A DNA stretch of 64,000 nt from Liolophura sinensis (taxonomy: Eukaryota > Mollusca > Polyplacophora > Chitonida > Chitonidae), in assembly GCF_032854445.1 (NCBI RefSeq), contig NC_088305.1:22420955-22484954 (forward strand), read 5' to 3'. Numbering within the stretch: position 1 is the first letter of the stretch; each line of letters opens with the position of its first letter. The position numbers were made by a program, and so were the translations under genes. This document shows, piece by piece, positions 52,313 to 64,000 of the stretch. The notes under the pieces were generated by a model, which did not search any database, was not told the origin of the DNA, and saw only the letters and a program-made list of their open reading frames with translations.

Positions 52313-52582
52313 TTTATTTTATTTATTTATTTGATTGGTGTTTTACGCCGTACTCAAGAATATTTCACTTATACGACAGCACCCAGCATTATGGTGGGTG
52401 GAAACCGGGCAGAGCCTGGGTGAAACCCACAACCATCCGCAGGTTGCTGCCAGACATTCCCACGTACGGCCGGAGAGGAAACCAGCATGAGGTGGATTGA
52501 ACTCACAGCGACCGCATTGGTGAGAGACTCCTGGATCATAGCGCTGCGCTAGCGCGCTAACCAACTGAGCCACGGAGGCCCC
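52313..52582 (-). mobile_element. full-length tRNA-derived SINE with target-site duplication
   Basis: Reverse copy from TTTATTTGATTGGTGTTTTA to the head end GAGCCACGGAGGCCCC. Flanked by GAAGAACTAGAA at 52301-52312 and 52583-52594, an exact 12-bp target-site duplication. Confidence 0.95.
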
Positions 52583-53623
52583 GAAGAACTAGAAATTGTA
52601 TAAAGAACAAATATGGGACGGAATTATGCAAAGAGAAGCCGTCAAAAATTTTCGGGGACATTGAGAGGGCGCAAGGTATGTTCGAGGCGACTGAGTGAAA
52701 TCAGTATTCAAATCGTGTACCGTCCCAGAACATCAGTTGCCAAAAACAAATTGTGTATCTCAGATGCACTTGGCTTGCAACTGTTCATATATCCAACGTG
52801 ACGATACAGTTGAACACTGTAAATATACAGCCCCTAGCCCCGGGTTAAGCGAAATTACACACAATCTTTGTTCTGAGAGCTCTGTTCATATTTATTTGCA
52901 AGAAAATTAAATTCATTGTAAAACTAAAAAATCGTACGATGGAATAACCTTGACACACTAGTTGTTTGCAGTAACAATTTGTGACGTTGATTGAAATCGT
53001 CACACAACACGCAGGATCTAAAAAATGCTACAAGGCGAAATATGTACACGCCATATGCAGGACCCTTCGGTATATTGCTGTACAAGTAAGGATGGTTTGC
53101 AATGACAAAATTGAAACTATCCCTCCTGTCTAGTCTGCGAGAGAGGAAACCGTTTGGGCCTTTATGCAAGTAGATCCAGAAAAGATGTACCATCTGGAGA
53201 GCGTGCAGTTCCTTTAAATCCAGCTAAGTTTCCTGTCTCGTCACTCTTTACTCCATCATCCACTGATAAATATTGATCCCTTCTCCGTTAAAACAGCTTC
53301 GTGACCCAGTTATCAGAGAGCCAATGAAATTGCAGAAATGTCTGGGAGAGAGGGAAAATCCCCACACAAAATATTACTGGACGGTTTACGGAATGTGATC
53401 CAGTTGACAGCTGACTGACTCCACGTGAGTGCCGGAGAAGTGAATTATCAAGGAAATGTTAAACTGAAATACTCAACTGAGACGTAAGTTTTTCAGATGG
53501 CTGGCCAGGCAAATGCGGCGAATTTGAAAAAAGATAGACTTGTATCTTCGATAACTCGCAGTGAAAAACACGAGACGAGACAGCAGCAGCAACAACAACA
53601 GCCGATCAACCAATTCGTTCAAA

Positions 53624-53698
53624 ATGTTTGAAGATTGTTGCTATAATATTCCTACCAGTCTGCAAGTGGATAAACATACTGCCAGTGTGTTTCCAGAG
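53624..53698 (+). CDS. doubtful first coding exon (25 codons)
   Basis: ATG in context AAAATGT opens 25 codons (MFEDCCYNIPTSLQVD and onward to VFPE) ending at a strong donor, CAGAG then GTAAGTG, at phase 0. Upstream are CAG/CAA-rich bases that could be 5' UTR. I found no partner exon to the right before the GALNT-like gene on the other strand, and no family match. It may be chance. Confidence 0.22.
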
Positions 53699-53939
53699 GT
53701 AAGTGTGATGGGTAATTTAATCAGTGACATAAATGCTACAGTCTGGGTAAAACATTCTTCGCACGACAGCTAATTCATGGCCGCATATCATTGGTTGACG
53801 TAATTTTTAAAGATTCATGTCATGTTATCAGTTGACCTATAACACAAAAAAGATTCATGTTTATATATGGGTGATCAAGTAAAGAATGACGAGATAGGTC
53901 ACTGATATTATGAGTTAGCTACCCACCTCGGACACTGTG

Positions 53940-55565
53940 ATCTAAAGTAAAAACCTCTGCACTGTCAGACTGAGAGAGTAGGTGCTGGTTACCACAAACG
54001 CCCCAGGCACAGGGCATGCAAACACAGCTGGACTCCCCGAGGCTCAGACAGTAGGTACTGGTTACGACACGTCTTTTAGGCATAGATCATGCAAACACAC
54101 CTGCTGGAGACTCAGACAGTAGGTAGTGGTTACGACAAACCCTCCAGGCACAGAGCATGCAAACGCACATCGACTGTCTGAGGCTCAGACAGTAGGTACT
54201 GTTTACGACAAACCCTCCAGACACACAGCATGGGCATGCAAACACACCCGAACTGCGGAGACTAAGACAGTAGGTACTGGTTGCCACACACCTCCCAGGC
54301 ACACATCATGCAAACACAGCTGGACTGTCTGAGGCTCAGACAAACCCTCCATGCATAGAGCACGCAAGCACACCTGGACTGTCTGAGGATCAGAGAGTAG
54401 ATAGGTGCTATTTACGACAAACCATCCACGCACAGAGCATGAAAAATACACCTGGACTCCCGGAGGCTTAGAGAGTAGGTACTGTTTACGACAAACCCTC
54501 GAGACACAGAGCATGGAAACACACCTGGACTGCCGGAGACTCAGACAGTAGGTACTGTTTGCCATACACCTTCCAGGCATAGAGCATGCAAACACACCTG
54601 GATAGTCTGGGGCTCAGACAGTATATACTACTTACCACAAACCCTCCAGGCATAGAGCATGCAAACACACCTGGGTTGTCTGAGAATCAGACAGTAGGTA
54701 CTGTTTACCACAAGCCCTCCAGAGACAGAGCATGCAAATACACCTGGACTGTCTGAGGCTCAGACAAACCCTCCAGGCAGAGAGCATGCAAACACACCTG
54801 GACTGCCGGAGACTCAGACCGTAAGTACTGGTTACCACACACCTTCCAGGCATAGACCTGGACACCTGGACTGTCTGAGGCTCAGACAGTAGGTACTGGT
54901 TACGACGCACCTTCGAGACACAGAGCATGCAAACACACCTGGGGCGCCTGAGGGTTGGACAGTATACATTGTTTACGACAAACCCTCCAGACAGAGAGCA
55001 TGCGATCACACCTGGACTGCCGGAGACTGGTTACCATACACCTTCCAGACACACAACATGCAAACACACCTGGACTGTCTGAGGCTTAGAGAGTAGGTAC
55101 TGTTTACGACAAACCATCCAGGGACAGAGCATGCAAATACACCTGGACTACCTGAGACTCAGGAAATAGGTACTGTACGACAACCTCTCCAGACACACAG
55201 CATCCGCATGCAAACACACTTGGACCGCCAAAGATTAAGACAGTAGGTACTACTTGCCATACACCTTCTAGACACAGAGCATGCAAACACAGCTGGACTG
55301 CAGGAGACTCAGACAGTAGGTACTGGTTACGACACGTCTTTAGGCATAGATCATGCAAACACACCTGCCGGAGACTCAGATAGTAGGTAGTGGTTACGAC
55401 AAACCCTCCAGGCCCAGAGCATGCCAACACACCTGGACTGCCGGAGGCTCAGACAGTAAGTACTGGTCACCACAAAACCTTACAGGCACAGAGCATGCAA
55501 ACACACCTGCCGGAGACTCAGATAGTAGGTTCCACACACGTTCCAGGCACAGAGCATGCGAACAC
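53940..55565. repeat. 1.6-kb minisatellite, about 80-bp unit
   Basis: About twenty units of AGACAGTAGGTACTGGTTAC, GACAAACCCTCCAGGCACAG, AGCATGCAAACACACCTGGA and CTGCCGGAGACTC. Some units lack the middle third, and units differ by many substitutions, so the array is old or drifting. Open frames on both strands through it are repeat artefacts. Confidence 0.94.
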
Positions 55566-56266
55566 AAAGAAATACAAGCTTAACTGTACATGAATGATAT
55601 TCTTTAATGAATGATATTGTTGGGTAAAATCAAAGGAATATTTACAATGGCTTGAAAAAAGTATTTTCTCGTGAACGTTAAGATATATCTAGGTGTGGGA
55701 GAATAAAACTCTAGTAGTTGGCACATTTCTAGTAACTTGTTAACGGTGTCTGAGTGTATTCTCGTGCTTTGGCATTCCTTTATGCCTAAGTATTACTGAA
55801 CACTGGGGGCTGAGTCACTGTACCAAGCAAACGCCGTGGCTGTGCGGTACTGCGGTTGTTCTGACCTGTTAAATCAGAACTCAGCCAGGTATAAAACCTG
55901 AGCAGTACTATGCGGTAGCTGTAGTTTGAGGCAATTTGAATCCGTGCCGCACAGACAATGGCCTTACAGTACCCTGTAGGAGCTGCTCCGTACTTTACGG
56001 TTGTGAGCCAGGTTTTACAGCGTGGGCTGACAGTTTTGTGGTTCATTTGTGGATGTCTAAGTCTAACCTCTGAAAAAATACTGCCTTTCTTGCAATGCTA
56101 AACCTCCGCGAAAGGAGAGTGAAACTTATCAGTTCCATAGATGACACATGATAAATAATAGTTCCTTTTCTTATTTCCCGGGCATAATGTTTCATACTCA
56201 TCGTCTGTCCCAGTCTTTATGTCAGCCATGTTTCATTTCACTCTTGCAATACACACACGCCGAGCT
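55566..56266. other. downstream side of the GALNT-like gene
   Basis: About 700 bases after (on the minus strand) the stop of the GALNT-like gene, probably including its 3' UTR. No clear AATAAA was found close by; ATAAAG near 56214 is a weak candidate. No coding exon or named repeat seen. Confidence 0.5.
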
Positions 56267-59200
56267 TTAGCTTTTCTCCGCCATGGGGAGCCTAAGTCGC
56301 CGTCTCTCCCAGCTCCACAGCTGTCGATCAGTACCCATACACCTCTGCATGCTCACTTGTTTCCCATCAAAATCCATCTCTAGACAGAGGCCTGACTGGG
56401 CATGTGCTATGGTATCATCCTGGCAATTAAACAAAATCATATGGAGAAATAAAAACAAAATGGTGAACAAAGATTTTCCCGATTGCCCGATATTAGCACT
56501 TCTTAGCGTGCCAAAGATTTAAAAGACTGAACTACAGACTGGCAAATTTACTTCTAGAGTTACTTGTCACAATAATAAAATTCGAATTTAAACAAAAGGC
56601 CGACGAAAGGAGAGCATTAGGAGACGTGGGCTTGGGTATGGGCCAACTGAAATGCATGCGATCACAGCATACTTTCCGGATAGATCGCGCTCCGCTCAGT
56701 CGTATCACGACTGGTTGTATCTTCTGCTGTAGACACATCACACATATCGTCGCGACAAACTATATCAGGAAGTATTTTCACCGATTAAATAAAACTACAA
56801 TTAATAAATACGTAAAGAAAAAAAAAGAAAGACAATGGAGGGGGGGGGGGATACCTGTCTGTACATCCACACGGATCCAGCGGCATCTCCACATGTCTTT
56901 ACAACAAGAAAATTGTCTTGACTGATGTCGAGACAGTTCTCGTCTCTCCTGATCTGATTCTCCTTTGTCAGAGTCCAGTGCTGTGGGAAAGATCGAGAAA
57001 TCATGCTGCAGTTTAACATGGTGAGAAACGGCAGAGAAATGAGAATGCAGCTTGACAATAAATAACGCTGGTGAGCGGGACAAAACCGGTGCTACTCCTT
57101 ATCAATAAGTAATGCTGGTAAACAGCATGAAAACGTTGCTACTCTTTAACAGTAGGTACGGCGGTGAACAGCATAAGAACTGTGCTACTCTTTAACAATA
57201 GGTAACGCTGGTGAACAGTATAAAAACGGTGCTACAGTTTAACAGTAAGAAACGCCGGTGAACAGCATAAAAACTGTGCTACTCTTTAACAATAGGTAAT
57301 GCTGGTGAACAGTATAAAACGGTGCTACTCTTTAACAATAGGTAACGCTGGTGAACAGCATAAAAACAGTGCTACTCTTTAACAATAGGTAACGCTGGTG
57401 AACAGCATAAAAACGATGCTACTCTTTAACGTTGGTGAATAGGATAAAAACTGTGCTACTCTTTAACAATAGGTAACGCTGGTGAACAGTACAAAAACGG
57501 TGCTACTCTTTAACAATAGGTAACGCTGGTGAACAGCATAAACACGGTGCTACACTTAACAATGGGCACTGCTGTGACTGGGGCGGCAGAGAAATGATCG
57601 AACCCTTTTACAACAGACCATGTTAGGGAGCGGAAGCGAAACGTCGCTATAGTTTAGCGACAGATAATGCTGAGAAGTGAAGGGCAAACGTTGCCACATT
57701 TTAACGACAGACAATGATAGAAAATTGCAAATAATGCTACAATTTAACAGACATTGTTGGGACATTGCAGATTGCAAATATTAGTACATTATAGCAACAA
57801 TATAGTGCTGGAGTTACACGAACATGTGACTGGAAATATTGATTTTTAACAATTCGGAGTTACAGATTGATTGATATACTGGATGAGTGAGGGTATCGCT
57901 GATACAGTAGAGCCTTATAGCTAGATACAATACGTCCAATGGTTTAACCGATCAACTGATTGATTGAATGATTGACTGATTGACCTACCTGTATGGTAGA
58001 AGCGGTGTTACAGGTTGTCATATATGCTCTCTTGCCCACATCGAACCACTGGACGGACGACTCCAGGCAAAGTGGCTTCTTCTTCTGCTGGATCTACAGA
58101 CGAGACCAAGACTACAGATTGTGCGTCTGGAATTATGTTGACTTCCACTCTAGTGCAGTACACTGAGCTGTTCTCACTAGTATGGCGCCAGTATCGACTT
58201 TGTTACTAATATAACACTGTATATTTAAAGTAAAACCCCAATGCTGGGCCTTCCAAACTTGATATACCGGCCCAGATAGCACAGTTGGTAGAGCGTCCGC
58301 TTCGGGAGCGGTAGATTCAGGGTGCAATCCTGGGTCGAGTCACACCTAAGATCTTAACAGAGGAAGGTGTAACTTCCTCGCTTGGTGTTCTGCATGAAAG
58401 GGATAGTGCAACGACAGATTGACCCGTATCAGTATAATGGCTCGGGCGGGGCAACTTACTTGCCTTCGGTAAGGCGTCTCAGTGAAGCAGCACTAGATAA
58501 AAGAGCGGTGGAAATCCGTTCTGCAACATGGAGGCACATTACATGCGATCTAAGGATCCCTTCGTCGTCATTTGACTAATATATTGTTGAGTACAACGTT
58601 AAACCCTAAGCACTCACTACAAACTTGATAAAGATAAATGTCCGCTGAATCCATTTCGATCGTTTAAAACATAGAAAAGTGAATAAAAAGGGTAGAATTT
58701 GGCGATCAGGCATCGAAACATCTACCCAGTACGGTCGAGCCACCCTTGACCTTGCGACGTCACGGCGCTACATTCCCTGGCAGACACGTAGGCTTCCCTA
58801 TGTGTACAACACAGACCACAGGAGAAAATTGCTGTACTTTTACAACTCATTTCTTGATCATTCCACGCCATGGTGTGGTTTGCGACTGCAGTAAAACAAC
58901 GCTGGGTACTGTACAGTTACATACATGGCCTAAAAACGCCACAAACCAAACACCCTTTCATTACGGAGGACTCCATCGATCGTAGTCGTACATGTATAAG
59001 AACGGGGCTTATATACCCCCACCCCCTCCGCCCCGCAATAAAAGCCAAATAAAAAAGGAAAGAAGTTGGGATTTCCACTCCCGGATTGCAGAAGTTGTTT
59101 AATTACTTGCTTGTTTGAAACAGCAGGATGAGGCGCGAACTGTAAGGAGCCCCTAGTCTTTGCCCTACAATATCCTCAAGCCTACAGGGCGGCCCTTCTG

Positions 59201-62200
59201 TTCACAGGGCGTCATACCTCACAGAATGCAATACCTTGATGTCCGTAACGGGACTCAGACAAAGTTTAAATTGTCATTTAGATGTCTTATCATTCCTTGT
59301 TTCTATTCAGTATAATTCAAGCCTTATTTATTTTTGCCGGTGATACTTTCTAAAAATTAAACATAAAAAAAATGAGCTTGACTGTTACTTTCACGGGTGT
59401 TGAGCGATCGACAGACCATTCTAGCTCGCCACAACTCACAGTCCACTCCCCCGACAGAATGGATCCTCGTGTCGCAGCTGGTATCGCCCGACATGGCTAT
59501 AAAAATTTCTAGACTGCGGACTGTGAAACCTTGCAAAATTCTCCTCGGGTGTCCATGTCCAATTCAGACGGGAACGGGTTTGCGTCATTCACAGTGGCCG
59601 GTACGTGAGCGAAAATCGGCCATCGTATCACCCCGTCTCCATGCTGTATAGGCTTTTCAAGGATCTAAAATTACTCTGGTATCTTTCAAAAGATTTGTTC
59701 CAAACTTACTTACAATATTTTCAGGATGCTGATACATTAAGAAGTGTACACGAAGGGGTAATTATAGATTAAGTCATACCGTGGCTAATTCTGGAACAGC
59801 ACACAGCGGGTAAGCCTAATGCATGGATTCAGCAATGCTTTGCAGCACTTGTCAGTAATAATCCCGCCACGTGTTACTGGCATGACGTCACCAGGCCGGG
59901 GCCCCGCGGTCGGCAAGACAGGGAGAGGCTCCGATTTTAATTTAATTTTTAAAAATAGAACTGTTAAATGCTGTTTACTGATTAACACAGCATAAATATT
60001 GTGTCTAGGGAACATTTCGTGTGAATAAAAGTCCTAGGGGATCTCATTCAAAGACAAATTCAAGCCATACTAATAACTGTGATAATTATTTCAAGTTTCA
60101 CTTGCGCAGATATCTCGAATAACTGCCAAATCGTCAATAGTTGTCAATGATATAACATTAACTGGTTACTTTTACTAGCGTAGGGGTAGGATTTTGTATC
60201 TTCTGAAATTATCATATCAAACGATTACATACCATTCCCGTTGCCTGGCTATTGATTGGCAGATAGAGTTCTGGGTAGATGTTTTTGACATACCAATCAA
60301 AACTCTTACATTGTAGATTTTCACGGATCTGTTTTCTTGATGATACATCTCCATAGTCGACCTGAGGGACAATACATGTATATTTATAATTGGGTGAGCT
60401 AACCATGACGGTAGAACCTGTGCAACGTTCTTGTTCTATTCAATTAAAATACGGAAATGAAAATCTGGAAGACTGACTGAGACTGTGACTTCGTTATAAA
60501 CCTGGAATAAGTCTGAATTTTTTATTGGATTAACAAAAAAAGTGTACACCAAGCTATTAAGCTAATATGATATTTGATGGCTATGGTGTAGTATACAGAC
60601 TAAATGTAGGTGAAATAGTTAACTATTAAGATGAGAATCGCATTGGGGCTAGAACCCGGATTGGGCCAAATTTCATAATTCATCATTTAAATATGACAAA
60701 CGGAATATAAGTTCTATATCGGGCCATTTGGGTAATTTTTCTCCTTTTTTAGATTCCATTTGCTGCTTGGCTCAAACCCCGGATGAAAACACGTAACAGC
60801 ACACATGTATCCCACAACGGGTTTATACTTACTGGTTTGTAAAAGATCCTGTCGTAGAAAAACATTTTGTACTCGTCCATCCAGACTTCTGCCAGGCGGA
60901 GGTTGTTCCGACGAAGAGCATCCACATTACTGCGCCATGTGTAGGGACTTCTCGTACGGAAAAGATGGCCGACGTGAGAACAGGGAATATACTCCAGCGA
61001 TCCTCCACACATCCACGTCTGAACAAATTAAAGTCGCTTTATTTTATGGTCATCGTATAGAAAGCTGTGAGAGTGTTTTATATATTAAATCTTTACCTAT
61101 ATCTTTAGTCATTATCGAAGCTATTCGAGGACAAAATTACACCTTGTGCCACTCTCTACGTTTGCTTTACATCATTGCCACGATTATACCATACTGTTTA
61201 CCACGATTATACCATACTGTTTACCACGATTATACCATACTGTTTACCACAATTATACCATACTGTTTGCCACGATTATACCATACTGTTTGCTACGATT
61301 ATACCATACTGTTTGCCACAATTATACCATACTGTTTACCATGATTATACCATACTGTTTACCACAATTATACCATACTGTTTACCACGATTATACCATA
61401 CTGGTTGCCACGATTATACCATACTGTTTGTCACGATTATACCATACTGTTTCAGCGTTTTACCTTAAACGATAATTCTAAATGTTCTGCTCCCCAAATG
61501 TCGAATCCGTCGTCGTATGTGCCGAGTTGGTTGAAAAAGTCCACACTTATAGCGAAACAGCAGCCGAGGAAAGTTGGTGTTCTGTACAGCGAAAAACAAA
61601 AAGTCACATTCAGGACAAATATTCTGTTTGTCAATGAGTTGTGGTGTAACCTGGTGGCTCCGGCTTCCTCTATCCTTAAAACCGACTGCCGTCAATTAGG
61701 TGAGAAATTCTAGAGTATAGGGTAAACAGGAACGAAAGCCGTTTCGGTGGCCTAAGAGTTGGAACATCCGCCTCAATGTCGGGTCCTGCCATCCCAAAGA
61801 GTTTAAAAATGGCGTTTGTTGCTGTCTGGCGTGCCGCTCAGCGCTGAGAGGTTAGAACAAGGAAACAGAACTGACTGGCCCCGTGTTACAATAATGTGAC
61901 CGGGCGGGTTGTCATGTCTGGTGTCTTCGGCATGATACTTCAGTGGCGGCAGCAACTGGGCGGTATGGACTCGCCTTGCCATAAAAAAAAATCTCGTCGT
62001 CATAAGGCAGAGAAATTGTTACATACGACGTAGAACACCAAGCCTATATATATATACCAATAAAAACTGAATGACTTGATTTCATTTGACTAACCTAAGC
62101 TGCTCGTGTTTGACTTTACTAAGCTGCCCGTGTTTGATTTCACTTAGCTGAGCGGCTCGTGTTTGACGTCACTAAACTGAGCCACTTGCGTTTGACCTCA

Positions 62201-63081
62201 CTGAGCTGAGTCGCTCGTGGTTGACGTCACTAAACTGAGCGTCTCGTGTTTGACATCACGAAGCTGAGCGTCTCGTGTTTGACTTCACTACGCTGAGCTG
62301 CTCGTGTTTGTTTGACTAACCTGAGCGGCTCGTGCTTGTCTTTACGTCTCGTGAATTCACGAGGCGGTATTGTCCTCCAGGAGAAGTTCAGGTCTAAGTC
62401 CAGACCGCCCAGGAAGATATCGTTGGTGCCCCGGAAACTGTATCCGAAGTCGTCGGCACTAATGATATCGGCCACGGGTACGGCCACAATTTTACTGTTC
62501 TCGGCTATCCTGTCTAATAAAGGCTCCAGCCAACCTGGAAACACATCGATGTACCCAAAACCCGATATAAAGAAACCGAGCACACTACATTAACAAATCT
62601 ATAATTTAACAACTAAATTAAATTATTAATTATTAGACAAATTCTAGAAATTGAATAAAATCAGATTTATCGCCTGTGGCTTTACCTGCAAAATCTGTTC
62701 ATATGTTTTAAATTCACACTTCGTACTGCAAGAGTATTTTTACTTCTCAGCGTTAAGAATTAACGAGTCTTTCACGCGTGATGTAAAAACATCCGCAAAC
62801 ACAGCGGATGGGAACTGTTTTTGACAAACAAAATTCAGTTATAGAATTGGTGTGTGAAAATTAAGCAAAAAACGCCTTGACAAGTTTTCCTCATCAGGCA
62901 ATTTAAATAGCAATACCTTCCACACACTCGCAATGAGAATCCAGAAATATCGCCACTTCGGAAGTCACGTGAGAAAACCCATGTAATCTCGCTCGAATAA
63001 GACCGACACGAGACTGCAGACGAAGCACCTGTACCTTTGGTAATTTCAGAAGGTATTCATCGAGAGGTTTTTGCAGTTCCT
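56267..63081 (-). CDS. polypeptide N-acetylgalactosaminyltransferase (3' eight exons; continues past right edge)
   Basis: Golgi type II enzyme that starts mucin-type O-glycosylation by moving GalNAc from UDP-GalNAc to Ser/Thr. Exons (minus strand): 62917-63081, 62321-62534, 61464-61581, 60833-61018, 60233-60361, 57989-58093, 56855-56980, 56267-56419 (TAA at 56267-56269). Phases agree across all junctions; 397 residues are covered. Catalytic part: [11 protein letters not shown], the metal-binding LDSHCEC (DxH), [104 protein letters not shown]. Lectin part: three ricin-type repeats with LCLES, NCLDIS and LCLEMD plus Q-x-W motifs. Relatives usually read GGLF and WGGEN where this has GCCF and WGAEH. 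Subtype cannot be set from this piece. The membrane anchor and first catalytic exons lie right of the window or were not found. Confidence 0.95.
57040..57575. repeat. about 60-bp minisatellite in the lectin-domain intron of the GALNT-like gene
   Basis: About ten units of CTACTCTTTAACAATAGGTA, ACGCTGGTGAACAGCATAA and AAACGGTG. Diverged units continue to about 57780. It lies between the exons at 57989 and 56855, starting about 60 bp from the 3' splice site of the latter. Confidence 0.92.
58267..58621 (+). mobile_element. tRNA-headed SINE of the second family, near full length
   Basis: Head GCCCAGATAGCACAGTTGGT, then AGAGCGTCCGCTTCGGGAG (tRNA-like stem and anticodon loop), with B-box-like GGGTGCAATCC. 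The core GACCCGTATCAGTATAATGG and the end GAGTACAACGTTAAACCC, then TAAGCACTCACTAC, follow. It resembles RUDI-like mollusc SINEs. It lies in the intron between GALNT-like exons 60233 and 58093. The tRNA head is not a working tRNA gene. Confidence 0.88.
58640..60232. other. intron of the GALNT-like gene without named content
   Basis: I searched both strands for a missed lectin or catalytic exon and found none; the flanking exons join in phase 0 directly. No tandem array or transposon recognised. Confidence 0.5.
61176..61450. repeat. 23-bp minisatellite just after a GALNT-like donor site
   Basis: About twelve units of ACCACGATTATACCATACTG followed by TTT. On the gene's sense strand the array begins about 13 bases after the donor of the exon at 61464-61581 (GTAAAACGCTGAAACAGTAT). 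Confidence 0.94.
61740..61995 (+). mobile_element. tRNA-derived SINE, third family
   Basis: Head GGTGGCCTAAGAGTTGGAAC then ATCCGCCTCAATGTCGGG is tRNA-like but worn. Body includes AGCGCTGAGAGGTTAGAACA, TGACCGGGCGGGTTGTCATG, GTCTTCGGCATGATACTTCA and the end GACTCGCCTTGCCATAAAAA. It lies in the intron between exons 62321 and 61581 of the GALNT-like gene. Confidence 0.75.
62085..62320 (-). repeat. about 30-bp minisatellite built from the 3' end of a GALNT-like exon
   Basis: The exon at 62321-62534 ends GACAAGCACGAGCCGCTCAG and its intron begins GTTAGTCAAA. On the same strand about eight following units read TCAAACACGAGC(C/A)GCTCAG with 8-11 bases such as CTAAGTGAAG between. Each unit thus repeats about 18 bases of the exon end. 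Most copies have lost the GT (CGTAGTG, CTTCGTG, TTTAGTG), but the most distant copy again reads CTTAGGTTAGTCAAA. Confidence 0.9.
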
Positions 63082-63349
63082 CTGAAACACAAAGAACGAA
63101 CAACAGTGACTGAATGTATTGGCAATACATTGCATGACGGTACCAAATGCTACTGTCTCGTCATTGACTTTAAGAGTAGACGAACTCGCTTGTCCGATTT
63201 GAGCAAAGTGTGATACGTGTCTCTTGACTATGTCAGATTGTGTCAGTGAGACAGTACGGTAAACGTGCCGGGGTTACGATGGGCCTAACACACGAGGCAC
63301 CGTCATAATATAACGGAACAGTGCTTAAAATTGCATAATAACGTAAGTA
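63082..63349. other. intron of the GALNT-like gene, right edge
   Basis: Upstream of the exon at 62917-63081 on the gene's strand. No coding exon recognised here or in 63766-64000. Confidence 0.5.
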
Positions 63350-63765
63350 CCGTGTTATGGCCGAGTGATTAAGACGCTTGCCTTTCATTTGCTAGAAGAC
63401 CCGAGGTGCATGTTCAATCCCGGTCTTTGACAGGAGAATTTTTGTATTCCCTCACTCTCATTATTCTTGGCGCCATCGTGACGAAAAGCCCTCGACAATG
63501 CTCGTTTGGCCTTGTGGTCGTGTGCACAGTCGTGTGTTCGTAGAAGACCACTTGTCTTCAGACAATATCAGGCGCTAGTCTGGTCGTCATACGTGAGAAA
63601 GTTTGTCAGTAACTTGCCAAATGTCTATAGTTTACCCCAGTCACTTAAGATTCCACCATCCTTAAAGCTGACAGCTACAGTATTTAAGTGATAACTTCTT
63701 GATTATGGCGATAAACAACAATCACATAATTAAATAAATAAGTAAATAAATAAATAAGTAAATAA
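63350..63765 (+). mobile_element. tRNA-derived SINE, fourth family
   Basis: Head GTTATGGCCGAGTGATTAAG, then ACGCTTGCCTTTC, resembles a Leu/Ser-type tRNA A box; GTGCATGTTCAATCCCGG resembles the B box. Long unrelated body, then the end TTGATTATGGCGATAAACAA followed by an (AAATAAAT)n tail. Exact left edge uncertain. Confidence 0.78.
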
Positions 63766-64000
63766 AGCGACGTTAAAGTTCGAGTATACAAGCGTGTAGC
63801 CCTTTTACCAGATTCTATTGATAGCATATACACGAATGATTACGCCCCAGTTCATTCAATGGAGCGATGCTGCTAATACTGGTTGGCTCCTTATCATTCG
63901 TGAAAAACTGAGTTATTCCAAAGCTTGACAACAGTGTGGCTCTACTAATCTGACCCAACCGTGGGTGGACAAAATCACATATTGACGTGATCAGAACTTG

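Noticed and set aside
54087-55430. Cysteine-rich open frames on the minus strand that could pass for a secreted protein
   Set aside because: They follow the about 80-bp minisatellite unit, shift frame between units, and lack splice sites and signal peptide.
57600-57780. Derivation of the 60-bp array at 57040 from the neighbouring lectin exon
   Set aside because: Unlike the three accepted cases, I could not align the unit to the exon end beyond short words.
58267-58345. tRNA gene
   Set aside because: The tRNA-like head is fused to a SINE core and tail, and the pairing in arms is incomplete; it is a SINE promoter.
60805-61475. Plus-strand frames with [14 protein letters not shown]-type repeats
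   Set aside because: Antisense of a GALNT-like exon running into the 23-bp array.
63355-63430. tRNA-Leu/Ser-like gene
   Set aside because: Same reason: tRNA-like head of a SINE with A-rich tail.

Overview
The window is animal nuclear DNA. Genes are split by many GT-AG introns, there are several tRNA-headed SINE families, and introns and spacers are packed with minisatellites. The SINE tails (ending CAATCAAATAAATAAA, or in a GAGTACAACGTTAAACCC-type end) and the overall texture suggest a lophotrochozoan, most likely a mollusc. That placement is inference. No rRNA, functional tRNA, CRISPR or retrovirus-like element was recognised.

Layout: (1) 1-17308, minus strand: the 5' two-fifths of mitochondrial methylmalonyl-CoA mutase (MMUT), nine exons, running off the left edge. 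(2) 20132-21262, minus: an intronless GT31 (beta-1,3-galactosyltransferase-like) gene whose DxD site is altered. (3) 23124-38041, plus: a 15-exon gene I do not recognise from any named family. It encodes a signal peptide and seven copies of a six-cysteine domain, built from alternating mini linker exons and domain exons with strict 1-0 / 0-1 phases. The first domain exon carries a one-base frame disruption. (4) 41550-47458, minus: a four-exon gene for an ankyrin-repeat protein of about 1237 residues. (5) 47459-56266: spacer with large minisatellites, SINEs and one doubtful first exon. (6) 56267-63081, minus: the 3' eight exons of a polypeptide N-acetylgalactosaminyltransferase with its C-terminal ricin-type lectin domain, running off the right edge.

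The most unusual structure is the relation between minisatellites and splice sites. In MMUT, exons 6 and 7 each continue into a tandem array made from the exon's own 3' end plus its 5' splice site (10 units of 86-87 bp; about 26 units of 32 bp). One GALNT-like exon does the same (about 8 units of about 30 bp). A fourth array, about 900 bp into MMUT intron 5, is built on a 40-bp segment starting exactly at the first base of that intron. A fifth array ends in the 3' splice site of exon 5. Other arrays start within 10-50 bp of splice sites. I suggest that splice-junction DNA has repeatedly seeded local tandem amplification here, leaving chains of decoy splice sites.

The genes are not an operon and show no shared pathway. 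MMUT acts in mitochondrial propionate breakdown. The two glycosyltransferase-like genes would act in the Golgi. The cysteine-rich protein is predicted to be secreted. The ankyrin protein has no visible catalytic domain. Exon boundaries were placed by eye from splice consensus, phase and remembered family sequences; none was tested against transcripts.
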